The notes: a model not told the origin generated them from the sequence alone. A stretch of DNA of 43,155 nucleotides from CALARM01 sp964431735 (GCA_964431735.1 CAYSLJ010000047.1:1-43155); one strand, 5' to 3'; numbered from the stretch's first letter, positions 34,853-43,102 are shown. Made by a program: numbers and translations.

Positions 34853-35893
34853 ATGGTAAGAACAATAGAATTTATAGAGGGAACTGTTAAAATGATAGAT
34901 CAGACAAAACTTCCTCTTATAAAAGAGTGGGTTATATGTAAAACTTATGAAGAGGTATCAGATTCAATAAAAAAAATGCATATAAGAGGGGCACCTGCCA
35001 TAGGGGTTGCAGCAGCCTACGGTATGGCTCTCTGTGCACAGAATTCTGAAGCATCCACTATGGAAGAGCTTATGCAGGCTCTCTTTAGAGCTGCTGATGT
35101 TTTAAGGGAAAGTCGTCCGACTGCAGTAAATCTTTTCTGGGCTATTGAGAGAATGCTTAAAGTGGCAAATAATTCCATTCCATCTTCTTCTATTGAAGAA
35201 GTAAAAAAGATATTGATAGAAGAAGCAAAATATATTGAACAGGAAGATGTTTCCATATGTAAAGAGATAGGAAGGGCAGGTGCAGAAGTAATACCTCCTA
35301 AAGCCAGTATATTGACTCATTGTAATGCAGGAGCGCTTGCGACGGCAGATTACGGAACAGCCCTTGGCGTGATAAGAGCCGCTCATGAACAGGGTAAAGA
35401 TATACATGTCTTTGTAGATGAAACCAGACCTTATCTTCAGGGGGCAAGGCTTACTGCATGGGAACTTATGGAAGAAGGTATAAATATGAGCCTTATAACT
35501 GATAACATGGCAGGCCACTTCATGAGTCGTCGTATGGTTGACCTTGTCATACTCGGAGCTGACAGAATTGCAGCAAATGGTGATGTCGTTAATAAAATAG
35601 GTACCTATTCTCTGGCAGTACTTGCAAAAGAAAATAATATACCATTTTATTCTGCTGCTCCTATTTCTACCTTTGATATAACTCTTAAGTCAGGTCTTGA
35701 GATTCCCATTGAAGAAAGAAATTCCCGTGAAGTTACTCATATTTTTGATATGCAGATAGCACCTCATGGAGTAAATGTCAGGAACCCCTCTTTTGATATG
35801 ACCCCCGGAAGATATCTTACGGGAATAATAACGGAAAGGGGCATAATAAAACCTCCTTTCGAAGAAAATATTAAAAGGATTGTTGAGGGTTGA
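34853..35893 (+). CDS. mtnA: S-methyl-5-thioribose-1-phosphate isomerase
   Basis: 346 residues, the usual length. The family hallmarks are present: IRGAPAIGVAAAYGMAL, the catalytic Cys157 in THCNAGALAT, Asp237 in LGADRIAANGDV, and NKIGTYSLA. It interconverts methylthioribose-1-phosphate and methylthioribulose-1-phosphate in methionine salvage. No other salvage genes are in the window. AGGAG lies 7 bases before the ATG. The last codons and the stop are part of a heptad array that continues to holA. Confidence 0.93.
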   Translation: MVRTIEFIEGTVKMIDQTKLPLIKEWVICKTYEEVSDSIKKMHIRGAPAIGVAAAYGMALCAQNSEASTMEELMQALFRAADVLRESRPTAVNLFWAIERMLKVANNSIPSSSIEEVKKILIEEAKYIEQEDVSICKEIGRAGAEVIPPKASILTHCNAGALATADYGTALGVIRAAHEQGKDIHVFVDETRPYLQGARLTAWELMEEGINMSLITDNMAGHFMSRRMVDLVILGADRIAANGDVVNKIGTYSLAVLAKENNIPFYSAAPISTFDITLKSGLEIPIEERNSREVTHIFDMQIAPHGVNVRNPSFDMTPGRYLTGIITERGIIKPPFEENIKRIVEG

Positions 35894-36002
35894 ATGTTTA
35901 GAGTTTATCAGGTAACAGGCTCACAGGATGGACACCGGTTTGTTTGTTTTGATACCATGTCTCAACTTCTAAACTCTAAACTCTAAACTCTAAACTCTAA
36001 CA
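35882..36002. repeat. Facing GTTKA-type heptads from the mtnA stop to the holA start
   Basis: Four GTTKANN heptads begin at 35882, inside the mtnA 3' end. The facing arm at 35961-36002 is CTCAACT, four TCTAAAC units and TCTAACA, ending two bases before the holA ATG. GTTTAGA is the exact complement of TCTAAAC. This is a second heptad core, distinct from GTRA. Confidence 0.85.
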
Positions 36003-36004
36003 TT

Positions 36005-37081
36005 ATGGATTACTTTAAAGCGGTATCAGAGGATGGACTGAAAAATATCTCTAAAAGTAATGTTATTTTACTTTACGGAGATCAGGATATACTCATGGAA
36101 GAACTACTGGAACGTATAGTAGATGAAACTGTTGAGAATTCTTTCAGGGATTTTGATTATATTCTGTTAAAAGCTGATTCCCTTAAAGGTGAAAAGGAAG
36201 AAGGTGAAAAAGCTCTCACTGTAAGTGATATAATAGAGCATCTGGAAGCATTCCCTTTCGGGGGAGGGAAAAAAGTCGTAGCAGTAAGGAATATAGAAAA
36301 ACTGGATATGAACCAGAAAAATACTCTGGCAGGTTATGTTTTGACTATTGCTCCTACTTCTCTTCTTGTGCTTATGGCAACAGGTAAAGCAAAAGCAGGT
36401 GTTTCTTCTTTACTTGGAGCTAAACTGGAAAAAAGCCTGAAGTCCAGAACTGTTATAAACTGTACTTTAAAATCAGCTGATATGGTTAAATGGGTTTTAC
36501 AGAAAACAGCTATGCTTACCGGTAAGACAATAGGACAGGAAGACAGTGCTTATTTACTTAAAAGAACAGGTACAGATCTCAGGCATATAACAAAAGAACT
36601 CGAAAAACTTTCATGTTTTGTAGAACCCAATTTCAGAATAAATAAAGAGGCTATAGCCATGTGCTGCCATCAGGAAGCTCAGTCAGGTGTATTTGATCTG
36701 ACTGATGCAGTCGGACTGGGACAGACCATGAGGGCTCTCGGTATATTTTCAGAACTGATGAAGCAACAGGAGGAGCCTCTTAAATTACTTGCCCTGTTAA
36801 GTAATCATTTTAATCTCATAAAACAGGTAAGGGAGTTAAAAGAAAAAAGAATAAGTCCTGCAGGAATAACAGCTATCTTACAAAAAATGGGAGAACATCC
36901 TTATAGAGTACAGAAAGCAATGGACATCAAGTATTTCTCTCTTAATGGTCTGAGAAAAGTTCACAGATGGCTTCTTGAAGCAGATATAAGTATTAAGACT
37001 GGCCGTCAGGATCCTGAACATGTAATGGAACTTCTTATAATACTCCTCTGTCAGGAAGCCGCAAAAAAGAAGGCCAATTAG
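36005..37081 (+). CDS. holA: DNA polymerase III delta subunit
   Basis: 358 residues with the delta-subunit pattern: N-terminal ILLYGDQDILMEELLERI, the characteristic LEAFPFGGGKKVVAVRNIEKL, the non-catalytic AAA+ fold, and the C-terminal collar region (about 215-350). It opens the beta clamp within the clamp loader. Other loader genes are not in the window. The ATG is immediately preceded by heptad repeats and has no Shine-Dalgarno site, so initiation may depend on the array or on read-through from mtnA. Confidence 0.85.
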   Translation: MDYFKAVSEDGLKNISKSNVILLYGDQDILMEELLERIVDETVENSFRDFDYILLKADSLKGEKEEGEKALTVSDIIEHLEAFPFGGGKKVVAVRNIEKLDMNQKNTLAGYVLTIAPTSLLVLMATGKAKAGVSSLLGAKLEKSLKSRTVINCTLKSADMVKWVLQKTAMLTGKTIGQEDSAYLLKRTGTDLRHITKELEKLSCFVEPNFRINKEAIAMCCHQEAQSGVFDLTDAVGLGQTMRALGIFSELMKQQEEPLKLLALLSNHFNLIKQVRELKEKRISPAGITAILQKMGEHPYRVQKAMDIKYFSLNGLRKVHRWLLEADISIKTGRQDPEHVMELLIILLCQEAAKKKAN

Positions 37082-37150
37082 AGCCTATCGGAAAAGTAAT
37101 ATTTTTTCAAATCCTTTCTACTTCCAGGTTCTGGAGAAAAATATATACCG
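37082..37150. repeat. Partial element E-like and dispersed repeat fragments
   Basis: The first 30 bases are the inverse of the window's opening motif (CCTATCGGAAAAGTAATATT). Near 37125 a match to the minus strand of element E follows (TCTGGAGAAAAATATATACC). This is the start of a 665-base gap occupied almost entirely by repeats. Confidence 0.6.
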
Positions 37151-37455
37151 TATTACTGGGGTGAGCATAAATAATAAATATATGCTCTCGTGACGCGTAA
37201 CGCGCAATGGTATTAAGATAAGAAAATGACGTTTTATTTCCCTCCCTTGAGGGAGGGACTAAGGGAGGGTGTCTTTCAAAGGTATGTAGCTATATCCATA
37301 AAAACACCCTCTCCTTAATCCTCTCCCTCAAGGGAGAGGAAACAAGAAGCCAATTCCTTACACAGAAATAGAATGAATCCTTAACTTAATGACATTGCGC
37401 GTAACGCGTGACGGGAGGATGCAATTTATTACATGCTCATGCTCAGGTCAGTAAT
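37151..37455. repeat. Element B copy 4, reversed and split by an insertion
   Basis: The ends TATTACTGGGGTGAGCATAA and TGCTCAGGTCAGTAATG match inverted element B. Its heptad core (CGTGACGCGTAACGCG and later CGCGTAACGCGTGACG) is interrupted by the nested element at about 37212-37399. Confidence 0.75.
37212..37399. mobile_element. Nested small element, flanked by an 11-base repeat
   Basis: About 188 bases with ends GCGCAATGGTATTAAG and CTTAATGACATTGCGC, which are inverted repeats. The interior has two hairpins rich in CCCTCCC/GGGAGGG. The flanks repeat CGCGTAACGCG on both sides, as a target duplication would, though the heptad pattern alone could give this. No reading frame is present. Confidence 0.6.
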
Positions 37456-37599
37456 GATATTTATTATGTAATTTTCATAAAATCTGACTGTTGACTGCTG
37501 ATAGCTGAACGCTTACATATATTTTTCGGAAGAGCCTGTCAGTGGAAAGCTATAGGGCGACTTTTCGGATAGGCTCTTAAGAGTTGAGGGTTTAATATT

Positions 37600-37708
37600 A
37601 AGGGACTGTAAGAAAATAACTCTGGAAAATTATGGTTTTTGTCCTAGCGTCACGCGTTACGCGTCACGATTTTAAATATGACAAGGTTATTTTTTTACAA
37701 CTCCTAAC
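37600..37708. repeat. Element A copy 2
   Basis: GGACTGTAAGAAAATAACT on the left and GGTTATTTTTTTACAACTCC on the right are inverted. The core is GTCACGC, GTTACGC and GTCACGA. A short TCAACTC/TCTCAAT heptad run (about 37735-37748) follows before the MEMO-family stop codon. Confidence 0.78.
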
Positions 37709-37746
37709 CATTAAAATCCATGTTATAAACCATCAATTCTCAACTC

Positions 37747-38616
37747 TCAATAAAAAACTACTCCTCCATAGCCAACAAAACTGGTTGCTTCTCCCATAGA
37801 AGGTATTTCGTCATGGCTGGTAGTATATTTAAGAAGTTTCCCTTTTTTTGCACCGAGAATTTTCACTGTACTCATTGTTGCCGTAATAGCACCTGCACCG
37901 CATGCATTGCCAGATTTGTCTGTTTCAGGAACTATTTCTTCTGATTTCATGGCAATCATAAGATCAACAATCTTTTTATCGTTTACATTTCTAACCCAGT
38001 CAAGTGCTTCATTCCCGATTCCTTTTTCAATCTGGCCGTAATGCATACCGTAATGTGTCAGATCTGTAGAACCTATAATGACGACTTCTTTATTGTAATG
38101 GGCCAGGACTTGGCCTGCTATTTCTCCTGTCTGTAAAGCACGTTTATCGGGCGGTACCATAATCGGTACTATCTGAGATTCAGGGAATAGATATTTTATG
38201 AAAGGCAACTGTACTTCAATGGAATGTTCTTTTTTATGAGGTGCCGGATTTTCAACAATTAATCCTTTACCTTCTTTAATTATATCTTCTGCAAGGGATT
38301 GATTTACTTCTATATTACCGAGGGGAGTTTCCCACGGCCCTTCTCTCCAGATAGAAGGTCCTGAAACACCATAGACATGAACGGCACCGAATATAAGAAA
38401 CAGGGGAGATGATGTCTGTTGTTTTATTGCCTGAAATACCAGGCCTGCAGTACTTCCCGAATAAACCCATCCTGCATGAGGGACTATACCGCCAAATATT
38501 TTACTCTCTATTTTCTCTGTGAGATGTTCTTTTTGCAGACATTCTTTAAGTTCTGCAAGACATTGTCCTTTATCTTCCGGATAAAATCTTCCCGATACAA
38601 CAGATTTTCTCACCAT
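37747..38616 (-). CDS. amrB: MEMO1 family protein (AmmeMemoRadiSam system protein B)
   Basis: 289 residues: SGRFYPEDKGQCLAEL, GGIVPHAGWVYSGSTAG, HKKEHSIEVQLPFI, STDLTHYG and GACGAGAI are the MEMO family blocks, with several histidines of the LigB-like metal site. The family usually occurs beside an AMMECR1 domain and a radical SAM protein; neither is in the window. Its reaction is unknown. GGAGG precedes the ATG. It lies downstream of the tRNA-Arg on the same strand, with a heptad array between. Confidence 0.85.
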   Translation of the reverse strand: MVRKSVVSGRFYPEDKGQCLAELKECLQKEHLTEKIESKIFGGIVPHAGWVYSGSTAGLVFQAIKQQTSSPLFLIFGAVHVYGVSGPSIWREGPWETPLGNIEVNQSLAEDIIKEGKGLIVENPAPHKKEHSIEVQLPFIKYLFPESQIVPIMVPPDKRALQTGEIAGQVLAHYNKEVVIIGSTDLTHYGMHYGQIEKGIGNEALDWVRNVNDKKIVDLMIAMKSEEIVPETDKSGNACGAGAITATMSTVKILGAKKGKLLKYTTSHDEIPSMGEATSFVGYGGVVFY

Positions 38617-38636
38617 TTAAATAACCTCCTTTTACA

Positions 38637-38701
38637 GTGAATAGTGAGTCGTGAATAATGAATGGTTTGTAAATCACCACTCACCACTCACCACTCACTA
38701 C
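38637..38701. repeat. Heptad hairpin array between tRNA-Arg and the MEMO gene
   Basis: GTGAATA, GTGAGTC, GTGAATA and ATGAATG (38637-38664) face TCACCAC three times and TCACTAC (38674-38701). The array ends five bases from the tRNA 3' end and could act as its processing or termination structure. Confidence 0.82.
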
Positions 38702-38706
38702 CATAG

Positions 38707-38780
38707 CCCGCCTTAGAGGACTCGAACCTCCGACCTGCGGATCCGGAATCCGACGCTCTATCCAACTGAGCTAAAGGCGG
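38707..38780 (-). tRNA. tRNA-Arg (anticodon CCG)
   Basis: A 74-base cloverleaf: acceptor CCGCCTT pairs perfectly with AAGGCGG, the D arm is GCTC...GAGC, the anticodon loop TTCCGGA gives CCG (reads CGG), and the T arm is GGAGG-TTCGAGT-CCTCT. The discriminator base is G, and CCA is not encoded. The outer pair of the anticodon stem is a mismatch (T-C). A promoter lies just upstream. Confidence 0.93.
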
Positions 38781-38812
38781 ATAATTAATTACGGATTTTA
38801 TATACAGTCAGA

Positions 38813-38841
38813 ATTATAGCACATTATCAGTTTTCTTTCAA
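38813..38841 (-). promoter_or_regulatory. Promoter of tRNA-Arg
   Basis: On the minus strand TTGAAA (38836-38841) and TATAAT (38813-38818) are 17 bases apart, and the -10 is 33 bases before the tRNA 5' end. Confidence 0.7.
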
Positions 38842-38908
38842 CCTGACAAAGAATAATTAGAGTGAAAAGTGAAATATGTGTTGTAAAAAAAACGCTGATA
38901 AAAAGAAA

Positions 38909-38937
38909 TTGATAAATTAATTTATCGGTGTTATAAT
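38909..38937 (+). promoter_or_regulatory. Promoter of the NrnA-type gene
   Basis: TTGATA (38909-38914) and TATAAT (38932-38937) with a 17-base spacer; the start codon is 36 bases downstream of the -10. Confidence 0.75.
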
Positions 38938-38972
38938 ATTGAAAATTTATATATAGACAGGTAAATAATTCA

Positions 38973-39953
38973 ATGGAAACCCTTGAAAAAATAGCGTTAG
39001 TAATAAAAAAAGAAGATAATTTTCTTATTACGTCTCATGTAAGGCCGGACGGTGATTGTATCGGGAGCGAGATAGCTATGGGCCTAATACTTGAAAAACT
39101 CGGTAAGAAATTTGAAATCATAAACCCCGATTGCCCGAAGAAAAGATTCGATTTTCTTCCTTTATTTGATAAGATAAGGTCATCGTGGGATAAAGAAGAA
39201 ATATATAATGTATCTATCGTCCTTGATTGCGGAAAATGGAGCAGGATAGAGGAAGTAGCTTCTGTTGCCAGAAAATCTCCTGTTATTATTAATATGGATC
39301 ATCACAGAGATTCTGCCGGTATAGGTAATCTTAATTATATAAATCACTGTGCTTCTTCTACAGGAGAAATTATTTTTTCTCTTCTCTCATATCTGGATAT
39401 GAAAATAGATGAGCCTCTTGCTGAAAGTATATATACTGCTATCGTTACAGATACCGGTAGATTCAGATATTCCAATACTACTCCTGAGACTCACAGAATA
39501 GCTGCAAAACTGCTTGAAAAAGGGATTTCTCCGGAAATTATATGTACCAGAATAATGGCACAGGAAAGTCCCGGTTCACTCAGACTTTATTCGGAAATAA
39601 ATAAGACACTCCTTGTTGAGCATGCCTGTAAAATAGCTTCCTATACAGTAACGGAAAAATTGCAGGAAGATTTTTCTCTCCATTCCCTTGAACTGGAAAG
39701 TGACAGACTCTTTGACGAACTTAGAACATTGAAGGGTTTTGAGATTTTTATTCTCTTTACGGAAATGCCTGAAGGACATGTGAGGGCAAGTTTCAGATCC
39801 AATAATGGTGTTGACGTCAGTCCTGTTGCAAGGTTTTTTGGCGGAGGAGGTCACAGACAGGCATGTAGCTGCATAATAAAAGGAACTTTAGATGCAGTTC
39901 AAGCGAAAGTAATGGAAAAGCTTATTATTAATCAGGGTAATATACCGAGGTAA
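38973..39953 (+). CDS. nrnA: DHH-family phosphoesterase, NrnA-like oligoribonuclease/pAp phosphatase
   Basis: 326 residues with the DHH signature set: SHVRPDGDCIGSE, DCGKW, MDHHRDS (the DHH motif), TDTGRFRYSNTT, and the DHHA1 C-terminal GGGGHRQACSC. NrnA-type enzymes degrade short RNA oligonucleotides and 3'-phosphoadenosine 5'-phosphate; this is inferred from family and length. It has its own promoter (38909) and an AGGT site upstream of the ATG. The stop codon overlaps the left end of element A copy 3. Confidence 0.87.
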   Translation: METLEKIALVIKKEDNFLITSHVRPDGDCIGSEIAMGLILEKLGKKFEIINPDCPKKRFDFLPLFDKIRSSWDKEEIYNVSIVLDCGKWSRIEEVASVARKSPVIINMDHHRDSAGIGNLNYINHCASSTGEIIFSLLSYLDMKIDEPLAESIYTAIVTDTGRFRYSNTTPETHRIAAKLLEKGISPEIICTRIMAQESPGSLRLYSEINKTLLVEHACKIASYTVTEKLQEDFSLHSLELESDRLFDELRTLKGFEIFILFTEMPEGHVRASFRSNNGVDVSPVARFFGGGGHRQACSCIIKGTLDAVQAKVMEKLIINQGNIPR

Positions 39954-40078
39954 GGACTTTAATAAAAATAAATCTGGCAAATTATTAGAATGATTGGTAT
40001 CCTCGCGTCACGCGTTACGCGTTACGCGTCACGATATAAACTGTAAATATGATGTAGTTATTTTCTGATAACTCCTTA
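39952..40078. repeat. Element A copy 3, starting at the nrnA stop codon
   Basis: Starts AAGGACTTTAATAAAAATAA and ends TAGTTATTTTCTGATAACTCC. The core is GCGTCAC, GCGTTAC, GCGTTAC and GCGTCAC. The first two bases are part of the nrnA TAA. The rest of the 428-base gap to the hybrid kinase holds heptad runs at about 40148-40168 and 40328-40358 and a promoter at 40223. Confidence 0.78.
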
Positions 40079-40222
40079 TTACCACACCAGGTAAAAGAGT
40101 ATCCAAAAAATTACGTATCATGTGCTTATATAAAGTTTCTGCTCCCGTAACGCGTCACGCGTTACGATATATAAGATTTTGGTTACTAATTTATCTGTTA
40201 CGGTACTTAGTTCCTTTTTATA

Positions 40223-40251
40223 TTGATAATAATTCTTCTGGTCAGTATAAT
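40223..40251 (+). promoter_or_regulatory. Promoter of the hybrid kinase gene
   Basis: TTGATA (40223-40228) and TATAAT (40246-40251) with a 17-base spacer. The sequence just before the -10 is GGTCAG, like the end of element B. The leader of about 125 bases includes a heptad run. Confidence 0.65.
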
Positions 40252-40381
40252 TTATTATATAAATATGATAAAATATAGGAGTAATTATAAATATTCAGGG
40301 TAAAATTATGTAAAGAACATATTGCATCCCGTGACGCGTTACCCGTGACGCGTTACAATTATAACAAAGAGGATATTATTA

Positions 40382-41938
40382 ATGGAAGAACAAAAAAAAG
40401 GTACATTACTTGTAATTGACGACTCCAGTGCTATAGTCTTACTTATTTCTACTATACTCAGAGAAGAAAAGTATGATGTAATTACTGCATTTACAGGAGA
40501 AGAAGGTATAGCTAAAGCTATTGAACATAAACCTGATCTTATTATACTCGATGTTATGATGCCCGGTATGGATGGTTTTGAAACATGTGTCAGACTGAAA
40601 GCAGAGTCTGTGACAAAAGATATACCTGTCATTATAGTTACTGCAGTAAATGATACACCGAGTAAGGTTTCCGGTCTTAAGGCAGGGGCATCTGATTATC
40701 TGACAAAACCATTTAATGCTCATGAACTGCTTGCAAGAGTCGGCTCCCAGATGCGTATAAAAATACTTCATGATGAATTGAAAGCCAGCAACATCCGGCT
40801 TACTATGGCTTATACAGAATTGAAAGAAACTCAGGCCCAGATGGTGCAAATGGCAAAATTGTCGGCCCTGGGAGAAATGATAGCAGGTATAGCTCACGAA
40901 TTGAATAATCCTCTTACAGGTATAATAGGGTACACGGAATTATTACTTTCAAGTCAGGAAATTGATAAAATACGCACCAAACTTGAAAAGATTCATAAAC
41001 AGGCAGAAAGATGCAGGAAAATCATACATAACCTTCTGAGTTTTTCCAAAGAACAGGCGCCGGAAAAAGCTATGTGTTCCGTGAATGATATGATTCTTCA
41101 GGTTCTGGAACTGGTAAAATATCAAATTACTTCTGACGGAATAATTGTAAATACTATGTTTGATGAAGACATACCTAATATGATGCTGGACAGGAATCAG
41201 ATACAACAGGTGTTTTTTAATATAATTAATAATGCCCATCAGGCTATGAAACATATAGACAGGGACAGAACACTGACTGTTACAACTTCTATAGGTAGTC
41301 ATAAGGTCTGTATTGATATAGAAGATACAGGAACCGGTATAGCACCTGAAAATATGGATAGAATTTTTGATCCCTTTTTCAGTACCAAAAATGTAGGAGA
41401 AGGTGCAGGCCTCGGATTGAGTATATGTTACGGCATCGTTAAAAAACATGGCGGAAATATAACGGTTAAAAGTACTGTTAATAAAGGTAGCATCTTTACG
41501 GTAGAGTTACCTTTTTCTCAACAAAACGAGTCTTCTTTGCATGATAAAGAGAATGTAAAAGTGTATATAAAAAAGTCTGTTCTGGTTATTGATGATGAGG
41601 AAGTAATCAGAGAGGTTGTCTGTAATGCCATTGAAAATCTCGGCCATAATGCAGATGGTTTCGGTGAAGTAAAAATTGCCCTTGAAGCCATAGAAAAGAA
41701 ACATTATGACTTAATCTTATCTGATATAAAAATGCCTGATATAGACGGAAAAGGACTTTATGAATCTCTCAAAGAGAAGAATTCCGTTCTTGCCGAAAAA
41801 CTTCTCTTTATGAGCGGAGATACTATAGGCCTGAAAGATGAATTTCTAAAACAATTTAAAGATAAAATTATAGATAAACCATTTTCAATAGCCAGATTAC
41901 AGAACAGAATAAATGAGTTCTTTTCTAAATCTTTATAG
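40382..41938 (+). CDS. Hybrid kinase: receiver - histidine kinase - receiver
   Basis: 518 residues with no membrane segment: N-terminal receiver with Asp57 (LIILDVMMPG) and Lys in YLTKPF; coiled linker about 128-150; dimerisation domain with His172 (GIAHELNNP); ATPase domain with NIINNAHQA, DTGTGI, FDPFFSTK and GAGLGLSI; a second receiver at about 395-515 with Asp448 (LILSDIKMP) and a DKPF lysine. There is no DNA-binding or enzymatic output, so it must pass phosphate to another protein, probably through the C-terminal receiver. It has its own promoter and an AGAGGAT site. No cognate partner is adjacent. Confidence 0.9.
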   Translation: MEEQKKGTLLVIDDSSAIVLLISTILREEKYDVITAFTGEEGIAKAIEHKPDLIILDVMMPGMDGFETCVRLKAESVTKDIPVIIVTAVNDTPSKVSGLKAGASDYLTKPFNAHELLARVGSQMRIKILHDELKASNIRLTMAYTELKETQAQMVQMAKLSALGEMIAGIAHELNNPLTGIIGYTELLLSSQEIDKIRTKLEKIHKQAERCRKIIHNLLSFSKEQAPEKAMCSVNDMILQVLELVKYQITSDGIIVNTMFDEDIPNMMLDRNQIQQVFFNIINNAHQAMKHIDRDRTLTVTTSIGSHKVCIDIEDTGTGIAPENMDRIFDPFFSTKNVGEGAGLGLSICYGIVKKHGGNITVKSTVNKGSIFTVELPFSQQNESSLHDKENVKVYIKKSVLVIDDEEVIREVVCNAIENLGHNADGFGEVKIALEAIEKKHYDLILSDIKMPDIDGKGLYESLKEKNSVLAEKLLFMSGDTIGLKDEFLKQFKDKIIDKPFSIARLQNRINEFFSKSL

Positions 41939-41960
41939 AGTTAGATTGATGCAGTATTTA

Positions 41961-42581
41961 TCATTGGAAAAAAGGATTTGTATCTATTTCTTCTTTAACG
42001 GTAGTTTTTCCCCCATGTCCTGGATAGACTGATGTAGAGCCAGGGAGAGAAAAGATTTTTGTCTTTACACTGTCTATAAGGGTGTCGTAATTACCTCCCG
42101 GTAAATCTGTTCTTCCTATAGAACCTGCAAATAAGAGATCTCCCACAAATACTTTATCTCCTGAGTAATAGGATATTCCACCGGGAGAATGACCGGGTGT
42201 ATGTATTACTTTGATAGTATATTTTCCCATTTTCAGTTCTTCTCCGTCTTCTAGCAATCTGTCTGGAGGCGGAACTTGATCTATATTGAAGCCAAAAAAG
42301 AGAGCATGATGAGCTCCTTCTTTAAGCATTACTTCATCATTTTTATGAATACATACAGGGATATCAATAAGTTCCTTTAATTTTTTTAATCCTCCCGTAT
42401 GATCAAAATGACCATGAGTAATTAAGATCCATTTGACTTTTAAATTTAATCTATCAATAGAATTTTTTATTTTCTCCGCATGTCCTCCCGGATCTATAAC
42501 AACAGCTTCTTTTGTTTCTTCACAGCCGAGTATATAGCAATTCACATCAAGAGGACCTACATGTAACTCTTCAAATAACAT
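41961..42581 (-). CDS. Glyoxalase-II-like metallo-beta-lactamase-fold hydrolase
   Basis: 206 residues: GPLDVNCYILG at the start, the zinc motif THGHFDHTGG, the HTPGHSPGGISYY block, GDLLFAGSIGRTDLPGG, and VYPGHGGKTTV at the end. This is the bacterial subfamily annotated as hydroxyacylglutathione hydrolase-like, shorter than true glyoxalase II, so the substrate is uncertain. The ATG at 42581 has GGAG about 11 bases upstream and matches the family N-terminus; an in-frame extension to 42674 would add 31 residues not typical of the family. Confidence 0.85.
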   Translation of the reverse strand: MLFEELHVGPLDVNCYILGCEETKEAVVIDPGGHAEKIKNSIDRLNLKVKWILITHGHFDHTGGLKKLKELIDIPVCIHKNDEVMLKEGAHHALFFGFNIDQVPPPDRLLEDGEELKMGKYTIKVIHTPGHSPGGISYYSGDKVFVGDLLFAGSIGRTDLPGGNYDTLIDSVKTKIFSLPGSTSVYPGHGGKTTVKEEIDTNPFFQ

Positions 42582-42736
42582 AAGCTGTAATCTCCGTAAG
42601 AAATTTCTCTCTGAATATTGTATGAAATTACTGTTGAAACAGGAATTTTTAACTATGTCATAAACTTTGTGCAAATCTCTATTGAAATCTTATTTCATAG
42701 TAAGTTTACACAAAACATCTTACACTACCGGAATTT

Positions 42737-42955
42737 TTATTTGTATCTATAAGTAATTCTTCCTCTTGTGAGATCATAAGGTGAAAGTTCTACTTTAACC
42801 TTATCTCCAGGAAGGATACGTATGAAATGCATTCTTATTTTTCCTGATACATGGGCAAGAACCTGGTGTCCGTTTTCCAGTTCTATTTTAAACATCGCAT
42901 TTGGCAGGGCTTCCATTACTTTCCCTTCCACTTCAATTGCTTCTTCTTTTGCCAT
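42737..42955 (-). CDS. infA: Translation initiation factor IF-1
   Basis: 72 residues, the standard length: MAKEEAIEVEGKV, the S1/OB-fold core, HISG-like HVSGKIRMHFIRILPGDKV and SPYDLTRGRITYRYK. It occupies the A site of the 30S subunit during initiation. A GGAGG site and a strong promoter precede it. It stands alone here rather than in a ribosomal protein operon. The usual RKNYIRI is RMHFIRI. Confidence 0.95.
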   Translation of the reverse strand: MAKEEAIEVEGKVMEALPNAMFKIELENGHQVLAHVSGKIRMHFIRILPGDKVKVELSPYDLTRGRITYRYK

Positions 42956-42996
42956 AAATACCTCCTTAAATACAGGTCATTAAAGATTGTAGAGAG

Positions 42997-43025
42997 ATTA
43001 TATCCTTTATAAAAGGTAAAGTCAA
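42997..43025 (-). promoter_or_regulatory. Promoter of infA
   Basis: On the minus strand TTGACT (43020-43025) and TATAAT (42997-43002) are 17 bases apart. It lies beside a GTGA heptad array. Confidence 0.75.
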
Positions 43026-43031
43026 TAGACC

Positions 43032-43100
43032 TGTGAGAAGTAACAGTGAAAAGTGAAAAGTGAAAAGTAATTGATGTCTTATTTTATTCACTTTTCACTA
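43032..43100. repeat. Heptad array upstream of infA
   Basis: GTGAGAA, GTAACA and three GTGAAAA units face TTCACTTTTCACTAC (about 43087-43101). Confidence 0.75.
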
Positions 43101-43102
43101 CT

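Noticed and set aside
35961..36002. Telomere-like repeat (TCTAAAC)
   Set aside because: The run is internal, short, and part of a facing array between two genes.
42737..42955. Part of a ribosomal protein operon
   Set aside because: The genes next to infA are a hydrolase and repeats, and infA has its own promoter.
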